A stretch of DNA of 64,000 nucleotides from positions 124,001 to 188,000 of the forward strand of contig NZ_FPBF01000001.1 in assembly GCF_900116615.1 (NCBI RefSeq), read 5' to 3'. The notes under the pieces are model-generated. The model searched no databases, was not told the origin of the DNA, and saw only the letters and a list, made by a program, of their open reading frames with translations. The translations under genes were made by a program, and so were the position numbers. Below are positions 17,274-26,834 of the stretch, one piece after another (the stretch's first letter is position 1; each line of letters starts with the position of its first letter). Source of the stretch: Algoriphagus locisalis. Lineage in GTDB: Bacteria; Bacteroidota; Bacteroidia; Cytophagales; Cyclobacteriaceae.

Positions 17274-17305
17274 TCTATCATTTGATAAAATAATCTATCA
17301 TATGA
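17274..17305. promoter_or_regulatory. candidate operator of the RES-Xre operon
   Basis: Direct repeat TCTATCAT(T/A)TGA at 17274-17285 and 17294-17305, start to start exactly 20 bp (two helical turns), beginning 4 bases upstream of the antitoxin ATG. The second copy contains the perfect palindrome TCATATGA. The position fits autorepression by the Xre antitoxin. The repeat is seen; its role is inferred. Confidence 0.6.
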
Positions 17306-17536
17306 ACGAATATGTGATGATTTTGTTAAAAAGTAAAATTTATGGAGAAATTTTTATTCCTTTTTTCATTGAGAGGTTGATGATCTTGAGTCTTGGTTTT
17401 CAATAGCTTAATTGTGGCTTCTTCACTTGGCTACGAGCGAAAATAGCTTTTTTTTGAAACTGAATCATTTTATACAGCTCATCGTTACACCGATCCTTAC
17501 CATTCAAATTATGTGGGGTGAATTTCAAAATCTTCA
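17306..17536. other. intergenic region between RES-Xre and aguB
   Basis: The wider gap between the divergent antitoxin and aguB genes is 326 bases (17271-17596). Outside the operator and the aguB promoter, annotated separately, this part is AT-rich with no gene-like frame, RNA or strong hairpin. Confidence 0.4.
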
Positions 17537-17568
17537 TTTGTGAATGGCGACAGGCAAAAGTATCTTTG
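17537..17568 (+). promoter_or_regulatory. promoter of aguBA (Bacteroidota type)
   Basis: TTTG at 17537-17540, a 20-base spacer, then TATCTTTG at 17561-17568, an exact match to TAnnTTTG. Transcription would start around 17575, giving an RNA leader of about 22 bases before the GTG start at 17597. This is the best promoter match noticed in the window. Confidence 0.75.
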
Positions 17569-17596
17569 TAACCTTAACCATTAAAACCAAAATCTA

Positions 17597-18472
17597 GTGG
17601 CAAATAAAACTGTAAAAGTAGGCTTGGTCCAGTTGACTTGCTCTTCTGATGTAGCAGCAAATCTTGAGAAAACTATTGACGGAGTACGTAAGGCTGCGGC
17701 CCAAGGAGCTCAGGTGGTTGTACTTCAGGAGCTTTTCCGTTCCCTTTATTTTTGTGATGTAGAAGACTACGAGAACTTTAAGTTGGCAGAGGCGATCCCA
17801 GGTCCGTCCACAGATACGTTTGGGGCTTTGGCAAAAGAGCTTGGTGTCGTGATCGTGGCTTCACTTTTTGAGAAAAGAGCAGAAGGATTATATCATAACA
17901 CTACTGCGGTTTTGGATGCGGATGGCAGCTACCTCGGTAAATACAGAAAAATGCACATTCCTGATGATCCTGGGTACTTTGAGAAGTTTTACTTCACTCC
18001 AGGTGACTTGGGCTATAAAGTTTTCCCTACCAGATTCGGAAATATCGGCGTGTTGATCTGCTGGGATCAGTGGTATCCGGAAGCTGCAAGAATCACGGCT
18101 TTGAAAGGAGCACACTTCTTGGTTTACCCAACTGCTATAGGCTGGCACAAAGATCAGGATGGTTTGACTAACGATGAGCAATACGGTGCTTGGCAGACTA
18201 TTCAGCGTTCACATGCTGTCGCCAATGGAATTCCTGTAGTTTCTGTAAATCGTTGCGGCATCGAAGGTGATATGAAATTCTGGGGAGGATCATTTGTTTC
18301 AAATCCTTTCGGGAGAATATTATTTAAAGCTTCTCATGAAGAAGAACAAATCCACGTGGAAGAACTTGATTTTGCAGGATCCGACCGCTATAGAACGCAC
18401 TGGCCTTTTTTAAGAGACCGTAGAATTGATTCCTATCAGCCAATCACCAAGCGATACTTGGACGAAGAATAA
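17597..18472 (+). CDS. aguB: N-carbamoylputrescine amidase
   Basis: 291-residue carbon-nitrogen hydrolase (nitrilase superfamily). It hydrolyses N-carbamoylputrescine to putrescine, CO2 and ammonia. The Glu-Lys-Cys triad is visible: Glu45 (VVLQELFRSLYF), Lys118 (KYRKMHIPDD) and Cys155 (GVLICWDQWYPE). Assignment to AguB rather than another nitrilase rests on PDDPGYFEKFYFTPGD, ending YRTHWPFLRDRRIDSY, and the following agmatine deiminase gene. The start is GTG at 17597, with no ATG nearby and an excellent promoter 28 bases upstream. The aguA ATG lies 6 bases after its stop. Confidence 0.95.
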   Translation: MANKTVKVGLVQLTCSSDVAANLEKTIDGVRKAAAQGAQVVVLQELFRSLYFCDVEDYENFKLAEAIPGPSTDTFGALAKELGVVIVASLFEKRAEGLYHNTTAVLDADGSYLGKYRKMHIPDDPGYFEKFYFTPGDLGYKVFPTRFGNIGVLICWDQWYPEAARITALKGAHFLVYPTAIGWHKDQDGLTNDEQYGAWQTIQRSHAVANGIPVVSVNRCGIEGDMKFWGGSFVSNPFGRILFKASHEEEQIHVEELDFAGSDRYRTHWPFLRDRRIDSYQPITKRYLDEE

Positions 18473-18478
18473 ACATTC

Positions 18479-19552
18479 ATGAAAGATATCTTTGCAATTG
18501 CCAATTCAGGAGAGAAAACTCCGGCTGAGTTGGGTTACTATTTCCCTGCCGAATTTGCTCCTCATACGGCTACTTGGTTGAGTTGGCCACATAAGGAAGG
18601 TTCCTGGCCTGGGAAATTGGATACTATTTTTGCTCCTTACGCTGAGTTTATCAAGTATGTAGCATTAGGGGAAATCGTCAATATCAACGTTGCTGATGAT
18701 GCCATGAAATCATTTGCTTTATCACATTTGGAGAAAGCAGGAGTTAATCTGGCTAATATCCGTTTCCATTTTTTCCCTACAAATGACGCATGGTGCAGAG
18801 ACCATGGTCCGGCTTTCCTGATCAATCCAAATGCGGATGTGAAAAAGGTGTTGGTCAAATGGAATTACAATGCATGGGGTGAAAAATATCCTCCGCATAA
18901 TCTAGACAATCAGATTCCGATCAAAATTGCTGAAGAACTGGGAATTCCTTGTTTCAAACCTGGAATAGTCATGGAAGGAGGCGCCGTGGAATTCAATGGA
19001 AAAGGGACGCTTTTGACCTCAGAAGCTTGCCTGTTGAATGAAAATAGAAATCCTCACCTAAAGCAGGATCAGATCGAGCGATACCTTCAGGATTATTATG
19101 GGGTGAAGCAAATCCTTTGGGTAGGAGATGGAATAGTCGGAGATGATACCGATGGACATATCGATGATATTACGCGATTTGTCAATGAAGATACTGTGGT
19201 GACTGCGGTTGAGAAAAACAAAGCGGATGAGAATTACACACTACTTCAGGAAAATCTGGAGAGATTGCATAAAATGAGGTTGGTTGACGGCAAACAGCTC
19301 AATGTGGTGGAACTGCCTATGCCTTCTCCAGTGATCTGGGATGATCAGCGCCTGCCGGCTTCCTATGCGAATTTTTACATTTCAAATCATGCGGTGGTCG
19401 TTCCGACTTTCCGTGATTCCAATGATCAGGTTGCCCTTGATATTCTGGCTGATTGCTTTCCAGAGCGAAAGGTAGTAGGCGTAGATTCTACTGATATCAT
19501 CTGGGGTTTGGGGAGTTTTCACTGCTTGAGTCAGCAGGAACCTGCGGTTTAA
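18479..19552 (+). CDS. aguA: agmatine deiminase
   Basis: 357-residue peptidylarginine-deiminase-family enzyme converting agmatine to N-carbamoylputrescine and ammonia in the cytoplasm. Motifs: FAPHTATWLSWPH near the N-terminus, NDAWCRDHGPAF, VMEGGAVEFNGKGTLLTSE, GDDTDGHIDDITRFV, and the catalytic Cys349 in SFHCLSQQEPAV at the C-terminus. It is the second gene of the aguB-aguA operon, so both steps from agmatine to putrescine are encoded together. No arginine decarboxylase or agmatine transporter is in the window. A nested inverted repeat follows the stop within 5 bases and probably ends the transcript. Confidence 0.96.
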   Translation: MKDIFAIANSGEKTPAELGYYFPAEFAPHTATWLSWPHKEGSWPGKLDTIFAPYAEFIKYVALGEIVNINVADDAMKSFALSHLEKAGVNLANIRFHFFPTNDAWCRDHGPAFLINPNADVKKVLVKWNYNAWGEKYPPHNLDNQIPIKIAEELGIPCFKPGIVMEGGAVEFNGKGTLLTSEACLLNENRNPHLKQDQIERYLQDYYGVKQILWVGDGIVGDDTDGHIDDITRFVNEDTVVTAVEKNKADENYTLLQENLERLHKMRLVDGKQLNVVELPMPSPVIWDDQRLPASYANFYISNHAVVVPTFRDSNDQVALDILADCFPERKVVGVDSTDIIWGLGSFHCLSQQEPAV

Positions 19553-19556
19553 TATA

Positions 19557-19629
19557 GAAGCTCTCGCAAAGGCGCGGCGGCGCAAAGAGGAATAATATCT
19601 TTGAACCTCTAACTCTTTGCGAGAGCTTC
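19557..19629. repeat. nested inverted repeat, REP-like element and probable terminator
   Basis: A perfect 15-bp inverted repeat (GAAGCTCTCGCAAAG at 19557-19571, complement at 19615-19629) encloses a GC-rich loop (GGCGCGGCGGCGC) with a second copy of CGCAAAG at 19581-19587. That second copy can pair with the same right arm (CTCTTTGC, 19613-19620), so two alternative hairpins are possible. A T-rich run (TTATTTTTTTC) follows, fitting a terminator for aguBA. The CGCAAAGGCGC-type wording resembles dispersed intergenic repeats of Bacteroidota. Confidence 0.65.
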
Positions 19630-19689
19630 TTATTTTTTTCTGATCTAGAAGCTCTATTTGCTTCGTTTTTATTACAAAGACATTATTCG

Positions 19690-20550
19690 ATGAGCAAAAT
19701 CTATCTAGCCCTTATTTTTACTTTTTTGATGAGCTCCTGCGCTTTTCAAACCCTACACAGAAACAAAGATATCAATTACATTTCTCCTAATACCCTAGAG
19801 AATTTACCAAACAAGAGTTTGGATGTTTATGCGCCCAAAAAAGCCGATAATCTACCTGTATTGGTGTTTTTCTATGGAGGAAGCTGGAAGTCGGGAAGGA
19901 AAGAGATGTATCACTTTCTGGGGAATAGGTTGGCAAGGAGGGATGTGATCGTAGTGATTGCTGATTATCCTTTGTCTCCAGATTTTGAGATTCCAGAAAT
20001 GCAAGCTTCTGCTTTGGCAGCAGTAAATTGGACTAAGGATACTATTGAGAATTACGGTGGAGATCCAGATCGCATATTCGTTTCCGGGCATTCTGCAGGT
20101 GGACATCTTGCTTCATTGATAGCTGTGAAGGAAAATGAGCTTGAGCCTTCAGAGAACGGAAAGAAGTTGGCTGGTTCTATTTTGATCGATGCTGCTGGAC
20201 TGGATATGTATGGGTATTTGGAAAAAATGAGTGAGGGAGAAGGAAAAAAGTACCTGAATGCTTTTACAGAAGATCCAGCTGTCTGGAGGGAATACTCTTC
20301 CATCTATTTTTTAACCGAAAAGTTATCTCCAATGCTCATTTTGGAAGGAGAGCGAACATATCCAAGCATCAGAGCCAGCCGTGAGCGTTTTATGAAGCGA
20401 ATCGAAGAGAAGGGAATTGAGAATGTGAGAGTGAAAATCTTTCCTAAGAAAAAGCATATTCCTATGATCACGCAGTTTCTATGGACTGGGAGCAGAGTTT
20501 ATACCGATGTGCTAGGGTTTATCGAGGAGAAAAGTACGGATGATTTTTAA
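19690..20550 (+). CDS. alpha/beta-hydrolase (esterase/kynurenine formamidase-like), lipoprotein
   Basis: 286-residue secreted alpha/beta-hydrolase. The N-terminus (MSKIYLALIFTFLMSSCAF) is a lipoprotein signal with Cys17. The oxyanion-hole segment is VFFYGGSWKSGRK (HGGxW variant with Tyr), the nucleophile elbow is GHSAGGHLA, and the likely His is in KKKHIPM near the C-terminus. This arrangement is typical of small carboxylesterases of the BD-FAE/kynurenine formamidase group; the substrate cannot be told. The ATG at 19690 is the only good start. It stands alone after the aguA terminator and is followed by an imperfect hairpin. Confidence 0.82.
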   Translation: MSKIYLALIFTFLMSSCAFQTLHRNKDINYISPNTLENLPNKSLDVYAPKKADNLPVLVFFYGGSWKSGRKEMYHFLGNRLARRDVIVVIADYPLSPDFEIPEMQASALAAVNWTKDTIENYGGDPDRIFVSGHSAGGHLASLIAVKENELEPSENGKKLAGSILIDAAGLDMYGYLEKMSEGEGKKYLNAFTEDPAVWREYSSIYFLTEKLSPMLILEGERTYPSIRASRERFMKRIEEKGIENVRVKIFPKKKHIPMITQFLWTGSRVYTDVLGFIEEKSTDDF

Positions 20551-20552
20551 TG

Positions 20553-20591
20553 GGAAACAAAAAGTTGTTAAAATGCCAACTTTTGGTTTCC
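20553..20591. terminator. imperfect inverted repeat after the esterase gene
   Basis: 15-bp arms (20553-20567 and 20577-20591) with a single mismatch and a 9-base loop. The trailing sequence is not a clean T-run, so it could be a weak terminator or, since it ends 22 bases before higB, part of the higBA control region. Confidence 0.5.
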
Positions 20592-20613
20592 TTTGGTGTT
20601 TAATCAGCTAGGT

Positions 20614-20907
20614 ATGACCATCCTTTTCCTTACTAAGCTCATTGTCTTTTCCAGAAAGCATTCAGATTCTGGGAAAAGTCTGACGACTTGGAAAAATATA
20701 GTCGAAACGGCACATTGGAGAAAAAGTCAGGATATCTTAGATAGCTTTCCTAAAGCAAAGATTATTAAAGGCAATCGAGCTCGGTTTAAGATAGTTGGTA
20801 ATAACTATCGATTAATTATCGAGTTGGATTATGAAGATCAAATAGTAGAGGTTCGTTTTATAGGAACCCACGCCGAATATGATAAAATTGATGCTATTAC
20901 TATTTAA
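20614..20907 (+). CDS. higB: HigB-type toxin (RelE-like mRNA interferase)
   Basis: 97 residues from the ATG at 20614; a TTG seven codons upstream is possible, but the ATG matches the start of the family. The HigB_toxin (PF09907) pattern is clear: [20 protein letters not shown], then [20 protein letters not shown] and the signature [15 protein letters not shown]. Such toxins cut mRNA on the ribosome. The antitoxin gene follows by 12 bases, with the toxin first, the typical higBA order. Confidence 0.92.
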   Translation: MTILFLTKLIVFSRKHSDSGKSLTTWKNIVETAHWRKSQDILDSFPKAKIIKGNRARFKIVGNNYRLIIELDYEDQIVEVRFIGTHAEYDKIDAITI

Positions 20908-20919
20908 CTAATTGCGAAC

Positions 20920-21306
20920 ATGAACACTTTCAAAAACTGGTATTTACTCGAATCTGAAGAGGATCATTATAGCGCGGTAGCACGTTATGAACAAGTGAAA
21001 AATGCCAAAAAAGGGAGCGAAGAACATAAAGAAAAGATGCTTTTGGTTCATCTGATAGCTGACTATGAAAGTAAACTTTGGGATTTACCAGAGGTTGACC
21101 CAGTAGAAATGATCAAAATAAGAATGGAAGATTTTGGCTTTAATGCTACCACTTTGGCCAAAGAATATGGTGATAAAGGAACCGTTAGTAAAGTCCTTAA
21201 TTACAAACAATCACTTTCACTGAATATGATTAGAAAATTTAGTCATCTTCTAAAAATCCCTGCGGAAAGGCTAATAAAGGAATATCCTTTAAAAAATGCT
21301 GTATAA
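20920..21306 (+). CDS. higA: HigA-type antitoxin
   Basis: 128-residue antitoxin with a C-terminal Xre helix-turn-helix (about 70-122): GFNATTLAKEYGDKGTVSKV, NYKQSLSLNMIRKFSHLLK and IPAERLI. The N-terminal 65 residues, acidic and helical with many Glu and Lys, should wrap the toxin. The gap to higB is 12 bases; no separate promoter is seen. HigA proteins normally repress their own operon. Confidence 0.9.
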   Translation: MNTFKNWYLLESEEDHYSAVARYEQVKNAKKGSEEHKEKMLLVHLIADYESKLWDLPEVDPVEMIKIRMEDFGFNATTLAKEYGDKGTVSKVLNYKQSLSLNMIRKFSHLLKIPAERLIKEYPLKNAV

Positions 21307-21329
21307 GTTAGTTATTGAAAGCAGTTTTC

Positions 21330-21749
21330 TTAATTCGATAACTTTTGGGTTAGCTCCTCAGGAGTAATTACCGGGAGAAAAGGTTTTGAGAGTTTGAGAA
21401 AATCCCGATCCGATGTAACGATAGCGTCTAGATTGTGATCGAGTGCTATCTGATAAAAAATAGCATCTTCAATATCAGGAAACTTCATTGCTAGAGCATT
21501 CTGTACATCACTTTTTTTTCCATCTAAGAAATCAAAATTAGGAATCAGGTTAGTTAGAATTTCAGATGTTTTTTCATAATCTAAAAGCTTTAGCAAAAAG
21601 TAAGCACATGTCTGAACAACTCCAGTTGTAATGAAACCTTGAATCTTCCCAGTCGATAGGTGATTAAGTAATCTTGAAAATTTCTCTGGGTCTGAAGTTC
21701 TTTTAATAGTCATATAGAGAAGAACGTTAACATCAAAAAAGATCTTCAT
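21330..21749 (-). CDS. PIN-domain toxin (VapC-like)
   Basis: 139 residues from the ATG at 21749; an open frame continues 22 codons upstream, but that part is inside the antitoxin gene and not protein-like. PIN-fold acidic residues are present: Asp6 in FFDVNVLLY, an internal Asp/Glu pair in FPDIEDAIFYQIALDH and the final TSDRDFLKL. Such proteins are Mg2+-dependent RNases. The start overlaps the end of the antitoxin gene by 17 bases, so translation is coupled. Confidence 0.88.
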   Translation of the reverse strand: MKIFFDVNVLLYMTIKRTSDPEKFSRLLNHLSTGKIQGFITTGVVQTCAYFLLKLLDYEKTSEILTNLIPNFDFLDGKKSDVQNALAMKFPDIEDAIFYQIALDHNLDAIVTSDRDFLKLSKPFLPVITPEELTQKLSN

Positions 21750-21999
21750 AGCCCATTTTTTTTGCTTTGGCTTTATAATATTCTTCTTTGTAATCGTAAT
21801 TATCTGGAATATCAAATTTCGGCAAAGATTTCATGTATTCAACCAAGCTCATTCCATTTTTCAATTTCGGCTTTGGTTTGATTAGAGCTTCGAAATGTTC
21901 TTCCACCAGACTTGAGATGCTGGTCTCATTTCGTTCTGCATAGGTCTTGATCTTATCCAGCAGATTTTCCTCAATGGTGATGTTCAGTCTCTTCTTCAT
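21733..21999 (-). CDS. small antitoxin of the PIN module (DUF6364/RHH-like)
   Basis: 88 residues. The N-terminus RLNITIEENLLDKIKTYAE followed by ETSISSLVEEHFEALI is a ribbon-helix-helix DNA-binding pattern, close to DUF6364 antitoxins. The C-terminal half (SLPKFDIPDNYDYKEEYYK, then AKKMGYEDLF) is acidic and aromatic, suited to masking a PIN toxin. Antitoxin first with the toxin overlapping is the common VapBC order. Palindromic repeats just upstream are a good candidate operator. Confidence 0.85.
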   Translation of the reverse strand: MKKRLNITIEENLLDKIKTYAERNETSISSLVEEHFEALIKPKPKLKNGMSLVEYMKSLPKFDIPDNYDYKEEYYKAKAKKMGYEDLF

Positions 22000-22002
22000 A
22001 AT

Positions 22003-22034
22003 TTATGCGCATAATTATATAAATATACGCATAA
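22003..22034. promoter_or_regulatory. candidate operator of the PIN antitoxin operon
   Basis: A perfect 12-bp palindrome TTATGCGCATAA (22003-22014) begins 4 bases upstream of the antitoxin ATG. Its right half CGCATAA recurs at 22028-22034, exactly 20 bp further on. RHH antitoxins bind such paired palindromes to repress their operon. Role inferred. Confidence 0.6.
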
Positions 22035-22087
22035 ATGTAGAATATGGTTCTTAACTTGTTGATAAGCAATAATCTAAAATGTTGAAT

Positions 22088-22115
22088 AATCTTCCAATTT
22101 TTCAATCTTCCAATC
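22088..22115. repeat. short repeated AT-rich word in the priA 3' flank
   Basis: AATCTTCCAATTTTTCAATC followed by TTCCAATCC: the word (A/T)CTTCCAAT occurs twice. The reverse complement of almost the same wording (AGATTGGAAAATT, ATTGAAAAATTG) occurs at 26672-26716, upstream of the next operon gene, so related sequences flank the priA/DUF255 pair. Confidence 0.45.
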
Positions 22116-22122
22116 CATTATT

Positions 22123-24642
22123 CTAAGAAGGATCTACATCCACCACAAACCTGACCGAACGAAATTCAGGTCTAGATTTGAGCTCTTCGGTGATTTTCCA
22201 AAGGTGCTCTTTGAAGATAACCGGTGTATTTCCTGAGCGATCCAATTTGATCAAACTCTCAAACTGATACTGGTTTTTGATTCTGGCAATGATCCCTTTC
22301 TCCGGTCCCAGGACGATTTTCTTAACAGGGATTTCTGCCATCCCATGATGGAGATTTAGCGCAGCTTTTTCCGCAACTTTAAAGTCCGTATGCCGCGTTG
22401 TGATCTTTACCAGTTTCACAAAAGGCGGATAGTAAAACTTCTTTCTATCGTGAATTTCATGATTGAAAAACTCAAAATAGTCGCCTTTAATCACCTGAGC
22501 ATACATCTGGGTTTCGGGATCTCTTGTTTGCAAAATCACCTGTCCTTGGGCTTCTCTTCGTCCAGCGCGACCTGCTACTTGGGTGATTTGCTGATAGGCT
22601 CTTTCTCCAGCACGGAAATCGGGGAAATTCAAAATTCTATCCCCATCCCAAATTCCTACTACAGTCACTCTGCCAAAGTCCAGACCTTTGGTGATCATCT
22701 GGGTTCCGACCAGTATATCCAGATTCCCAGATCCAAATTCGTCCAACAAACGCTGATATCCATGCTTGTTTCTAGTGGTGTCCAGATCCATTCTTCCAAT
22801 TCTAGCCTCAGGAAAAAGCAAGCTCAAAGATTCCTCGATCCGCTCCGTCCCCATTCCCATCGTAGTCAATTGAGTACTTCCACAAGCGGGGCAGGAGCTC
22901 GGAGTTTTTTCCTTGTATCCGCAATAGTGACAACGGAGTTCTTCGGAAAATTGATGGTAAGTGAGGCTGACATCGCATTGCACACATTGGCCAGTCCAGC
23001 CGCAATCCTCACATTGTATATAAGGAGAATATCCGCGTCGGTTTTGGAAAATCAAGACCTGCTCTTGCTTGGCAAGCGCATCCTGGATTTTCTCTCGCAA
23101 AACCCGTGTGGTGTCTAATTTCAGGAGGTTTTTGCGTTTATCTGCTGCCATATCTGCCAAGTGAAATTGCGGCATGGTGGCGTCTCCAAAACGATGTGTC
23201 AATTCCACGTAGCCGAATTTGCCTTGGCTGGCATTGAAATAGGATTCAAAAGAAGGAGTGGCCGAACCTAATAAAGTTCTTGCCTGATGAAAATAGGCAA
23301 GCATAATAGCCGAATCCCGAGCCTGAAATCTTGGTGCAGGATCAAATTGCTTGTAGCTCGATTCATGTTCTTCATCGACGATGATCAGTCCTAAACTATC
23401 AAAAGGCAAAAAGATCGATGAGCGAACGCCAACTACGAATGAAAACCTCCCACTTAATACACCATTCCAAACTTCCACACGCTCATTGTCAGAATACTTG
23501 GAGTGATAGACACCCATTTGACTGCCGAATACTTTTTTCAACCGGGTGACAATCTGTGTGGTAAGGGCAATCTCAGGTAGAAGTAGTAAAACCTGAGAAC
23601 CGGAATCCAGTACTTCCCGGATCATCTGGATGTAAATCTCAGTTTTCCCACTGCCTGTTACTCCATGAAGAAGTACCGTTTGCTTGCTTTCGAATTGATG
23701 CTTGATCTCTTCGAAAGCAGCTTGCTGACTTGTGGATAGGACGGCTGGTTCGGATTCTGGTTCTTCTTCGGCAAGTCGGTTTACCACCACTTTGAAAGAT
23801 TCGAAGATGCCGTTTTTAATCAGCGTCTTTAGCGAGCTTTCTGAATCACCCTCCTCCAATAATGTCGCTTTATCAACGCCATTAGTATTAGCTTTTGGGA
23901 GCTTCATTATCGGAACATCACGGAGGTATTTAAGGAGAATTGACTCCTGCTTTGCTTTTCCTGATAATGCCTCAAATACTTCCTGTAGGGCATTTTTGCT
24001 TTCTGCGATCTCGGGCGTCAGTCGAATCCTGGTTTCTACCTTTGGAGTATATTTCTCCTGAACTTTTTCAAAAATCAGAATTGCTTCTTTTTTGACCAGA
24101 CTCTTCAGGATGGGGTGAATGCTTTTGATGGAAAGTACTTTTTCGCAGTCATCATAGGAAAGTTCAGGCTGGTTTTCCAATGCATCCAAAATCAAAATTT
24201 CACGGGCATCCAAGGGGTATTTGCTCTCCTCTCTGTCGAAATTCGGGTTGAGCTGCACTTTGCTTTCGCTACTTAATCTTAACCCAGTTGGCAACGCTGC
24301 ATGCATCACTTCCCCGATATGACAGAAGTAATATTCTGCCATCCAAACCCAAAATCGAATCTGAAGAGGATTCACACTAGGTTTATCATCCAATACCTCA
24401 AGAATGGGTTTTGCCTGATAGGCCTGTGGAGGTTTATTGTGAACTTTCCCTATGATTCCTGTAAGGACTTTTTTCTTCCCAAACTGCACAATTACTCTGG
24501 AGCCCAGGTTAATCTCGGATTGCATGGAATAGGGGATGCTATAAGTGAACATCCGCGGGATAGGAACGGGCAGAATGATATCTGCGAAATTATTTCCGCT
24601 TCCAGAAGGATATAAATCTTGATCTGAAAAAAGGCTTTCCAA
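22123..24642 (-). CDS. priA: primosomal protein N' (replication restart helicase PriA)
   Basis: 839-residue superfamily 2 helicase that reloads the replisome at stalled forks. Visible: the N-terminal 3' DNA-binding domain (ADIILPVPIPRMFTYSIP), Walker A GVTGSGKTE (Lys333), the DEEH box in IIVDEEHESSYKQ, GSATPSFES (motif III), and eight cysteines from residue 544 to about 589 (CEDCGW, CVQC, CHYCG, CPACGS) for two structural zinc ions. The start is a TTG at 24642, because no ATG occurs before residue 31 and the conserved domain begins around residue 20; the first 19 residues are a short extra N-terminus. It lies 3 bases after the stop of the DUF255 gene and is co-transcribed with it. Confidence 0.96.
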   Translation of the reverse strand: MESLFSDQDLYPSGSGNNFADIILPVPIPRMFTYSIPYSMQSEINLGSRVIVQFGKKKVLTGIIGKVHNKPPQAYQAKPILEVLDDKPSVNPLQIRFWVWMAEYYFCHIGEVMHAALPTGLRLSSESKVQLNPNFDREESKYPLDAREILILDALENQPELSYDDCEKVLSIKSIHPILKSLVKKEAILIFEKVQEKYTPKVETRIRLTPEIAESKNALQEVFEALSGKAKQESILLKYLRDVPIMKLPKANTNGVDKATLLEEGDSESSLKTLIKNGIFESFKVVVNRLAEEEPESEPAVLSTSQQAAFEEIKHQFESKQTVLLHGVTGSGKTEIYIQMIREVLDSGSQVLLLLPEIALTTQIVTRLKKVFGSQMGVYHSKYSDNERVEVWNGVLSGRFSFVVGVRSSIFLPFDSLGLIIVDEEHESSYKQFDPAPRFQARDSAIMLAYFHQARTLLGSATPSFESYFNASQGKFGYVELTHRFGDATMPQFHLADMAADKRKNLLKLDTTRVLREKIQDALAKQEQVLIFQNRRGYSPYIQCEDCGWTGQCVQCDVSLTYHQFSEELRCHYCGYKEKTPSSCPACGSTQLTTMGMGTERIEESLSLLFPEARIGRMDLDTTRNKHGYQRLLDEFGSGNLDILVGTQMITKGLDFGRVTVVGIWDGDRILNFPDFRAGERAYQQITQVAGRAGRREAQGQVILQTRDPETQMYAQVIKGDYFEFFNHEIHDRKKFYYPPFVKLVKITTRHTDFKVAEKAALNLHHGMAEIPVKKIVLGPEKGIIARIKNQYQFESLIKLDRSGNTPVIFKEHLWKITEELKSRPEFRSVRFVVDVDPS

Positions 24643-24645
24643 GGG

Positions 24646-26671
<2,026 letters not shown>

Positions 26672-26673
<2 letters not shown>

Positions 26674-26716
26674 TTTAGATTGGAAAATTTTTAGATTGGA
26701 AAATTGAAAAATTGTA
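26672..26716. repeat. tandem TTTAGATTGGAAAATT repeat upstream of the YyaL-like gene
   Basis: Two adjacent copies of a 16-17 bp unit (TTTAGATTGGAAAATT) and a degenerate third (GAAAAATTG) lie at or immediately upstream of the ATG (26671-26673), where a ribosome would bind. The wording matches the complement of the repeat at 22088-22115. Confidence 0.5.
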
Positions 26717-26785
26717 AGCTAAAGTTTAAAGGTTGTAAAGTGAGAAGGTTTCTTGAATGGTTAGGATTGGAGGAGATGCTTAACT

Positions 26786-26834
26786 CTAACTAGAATCCCG
26801 TAAATCGTATATCGTACTTCGTATATCTAACTAG
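26786..26834. repeat. 33-bp heptamer-repeat insert flanked by 8-bp direct repeats
   Basis: CTAACTAG occurs at 26786-26793 and 26827-26834. Between them lie 33 bases that begin AATCC and end with four units of a 7-base repeat, CGTAAAT, CGTATAT, CGTACTT and CGTATAT (26799-26826). The right copy of the direct repeat contains the stop codon of the GSCFA gene. The arrangement looks like an insertion with target-site duplication. Confidence 0.55.

Noticed and set aside
22390..23118. 242-codon open frame opposite priA
   Set aside because: It is a shadow of a highly conserved gene, without start context or family resemblance.
26799..26826. Possible CRISPR-like array
   Set aside because: The unit is 7 bases with no spacers, and no cas genes are in the window; it is a short tandem repeat.
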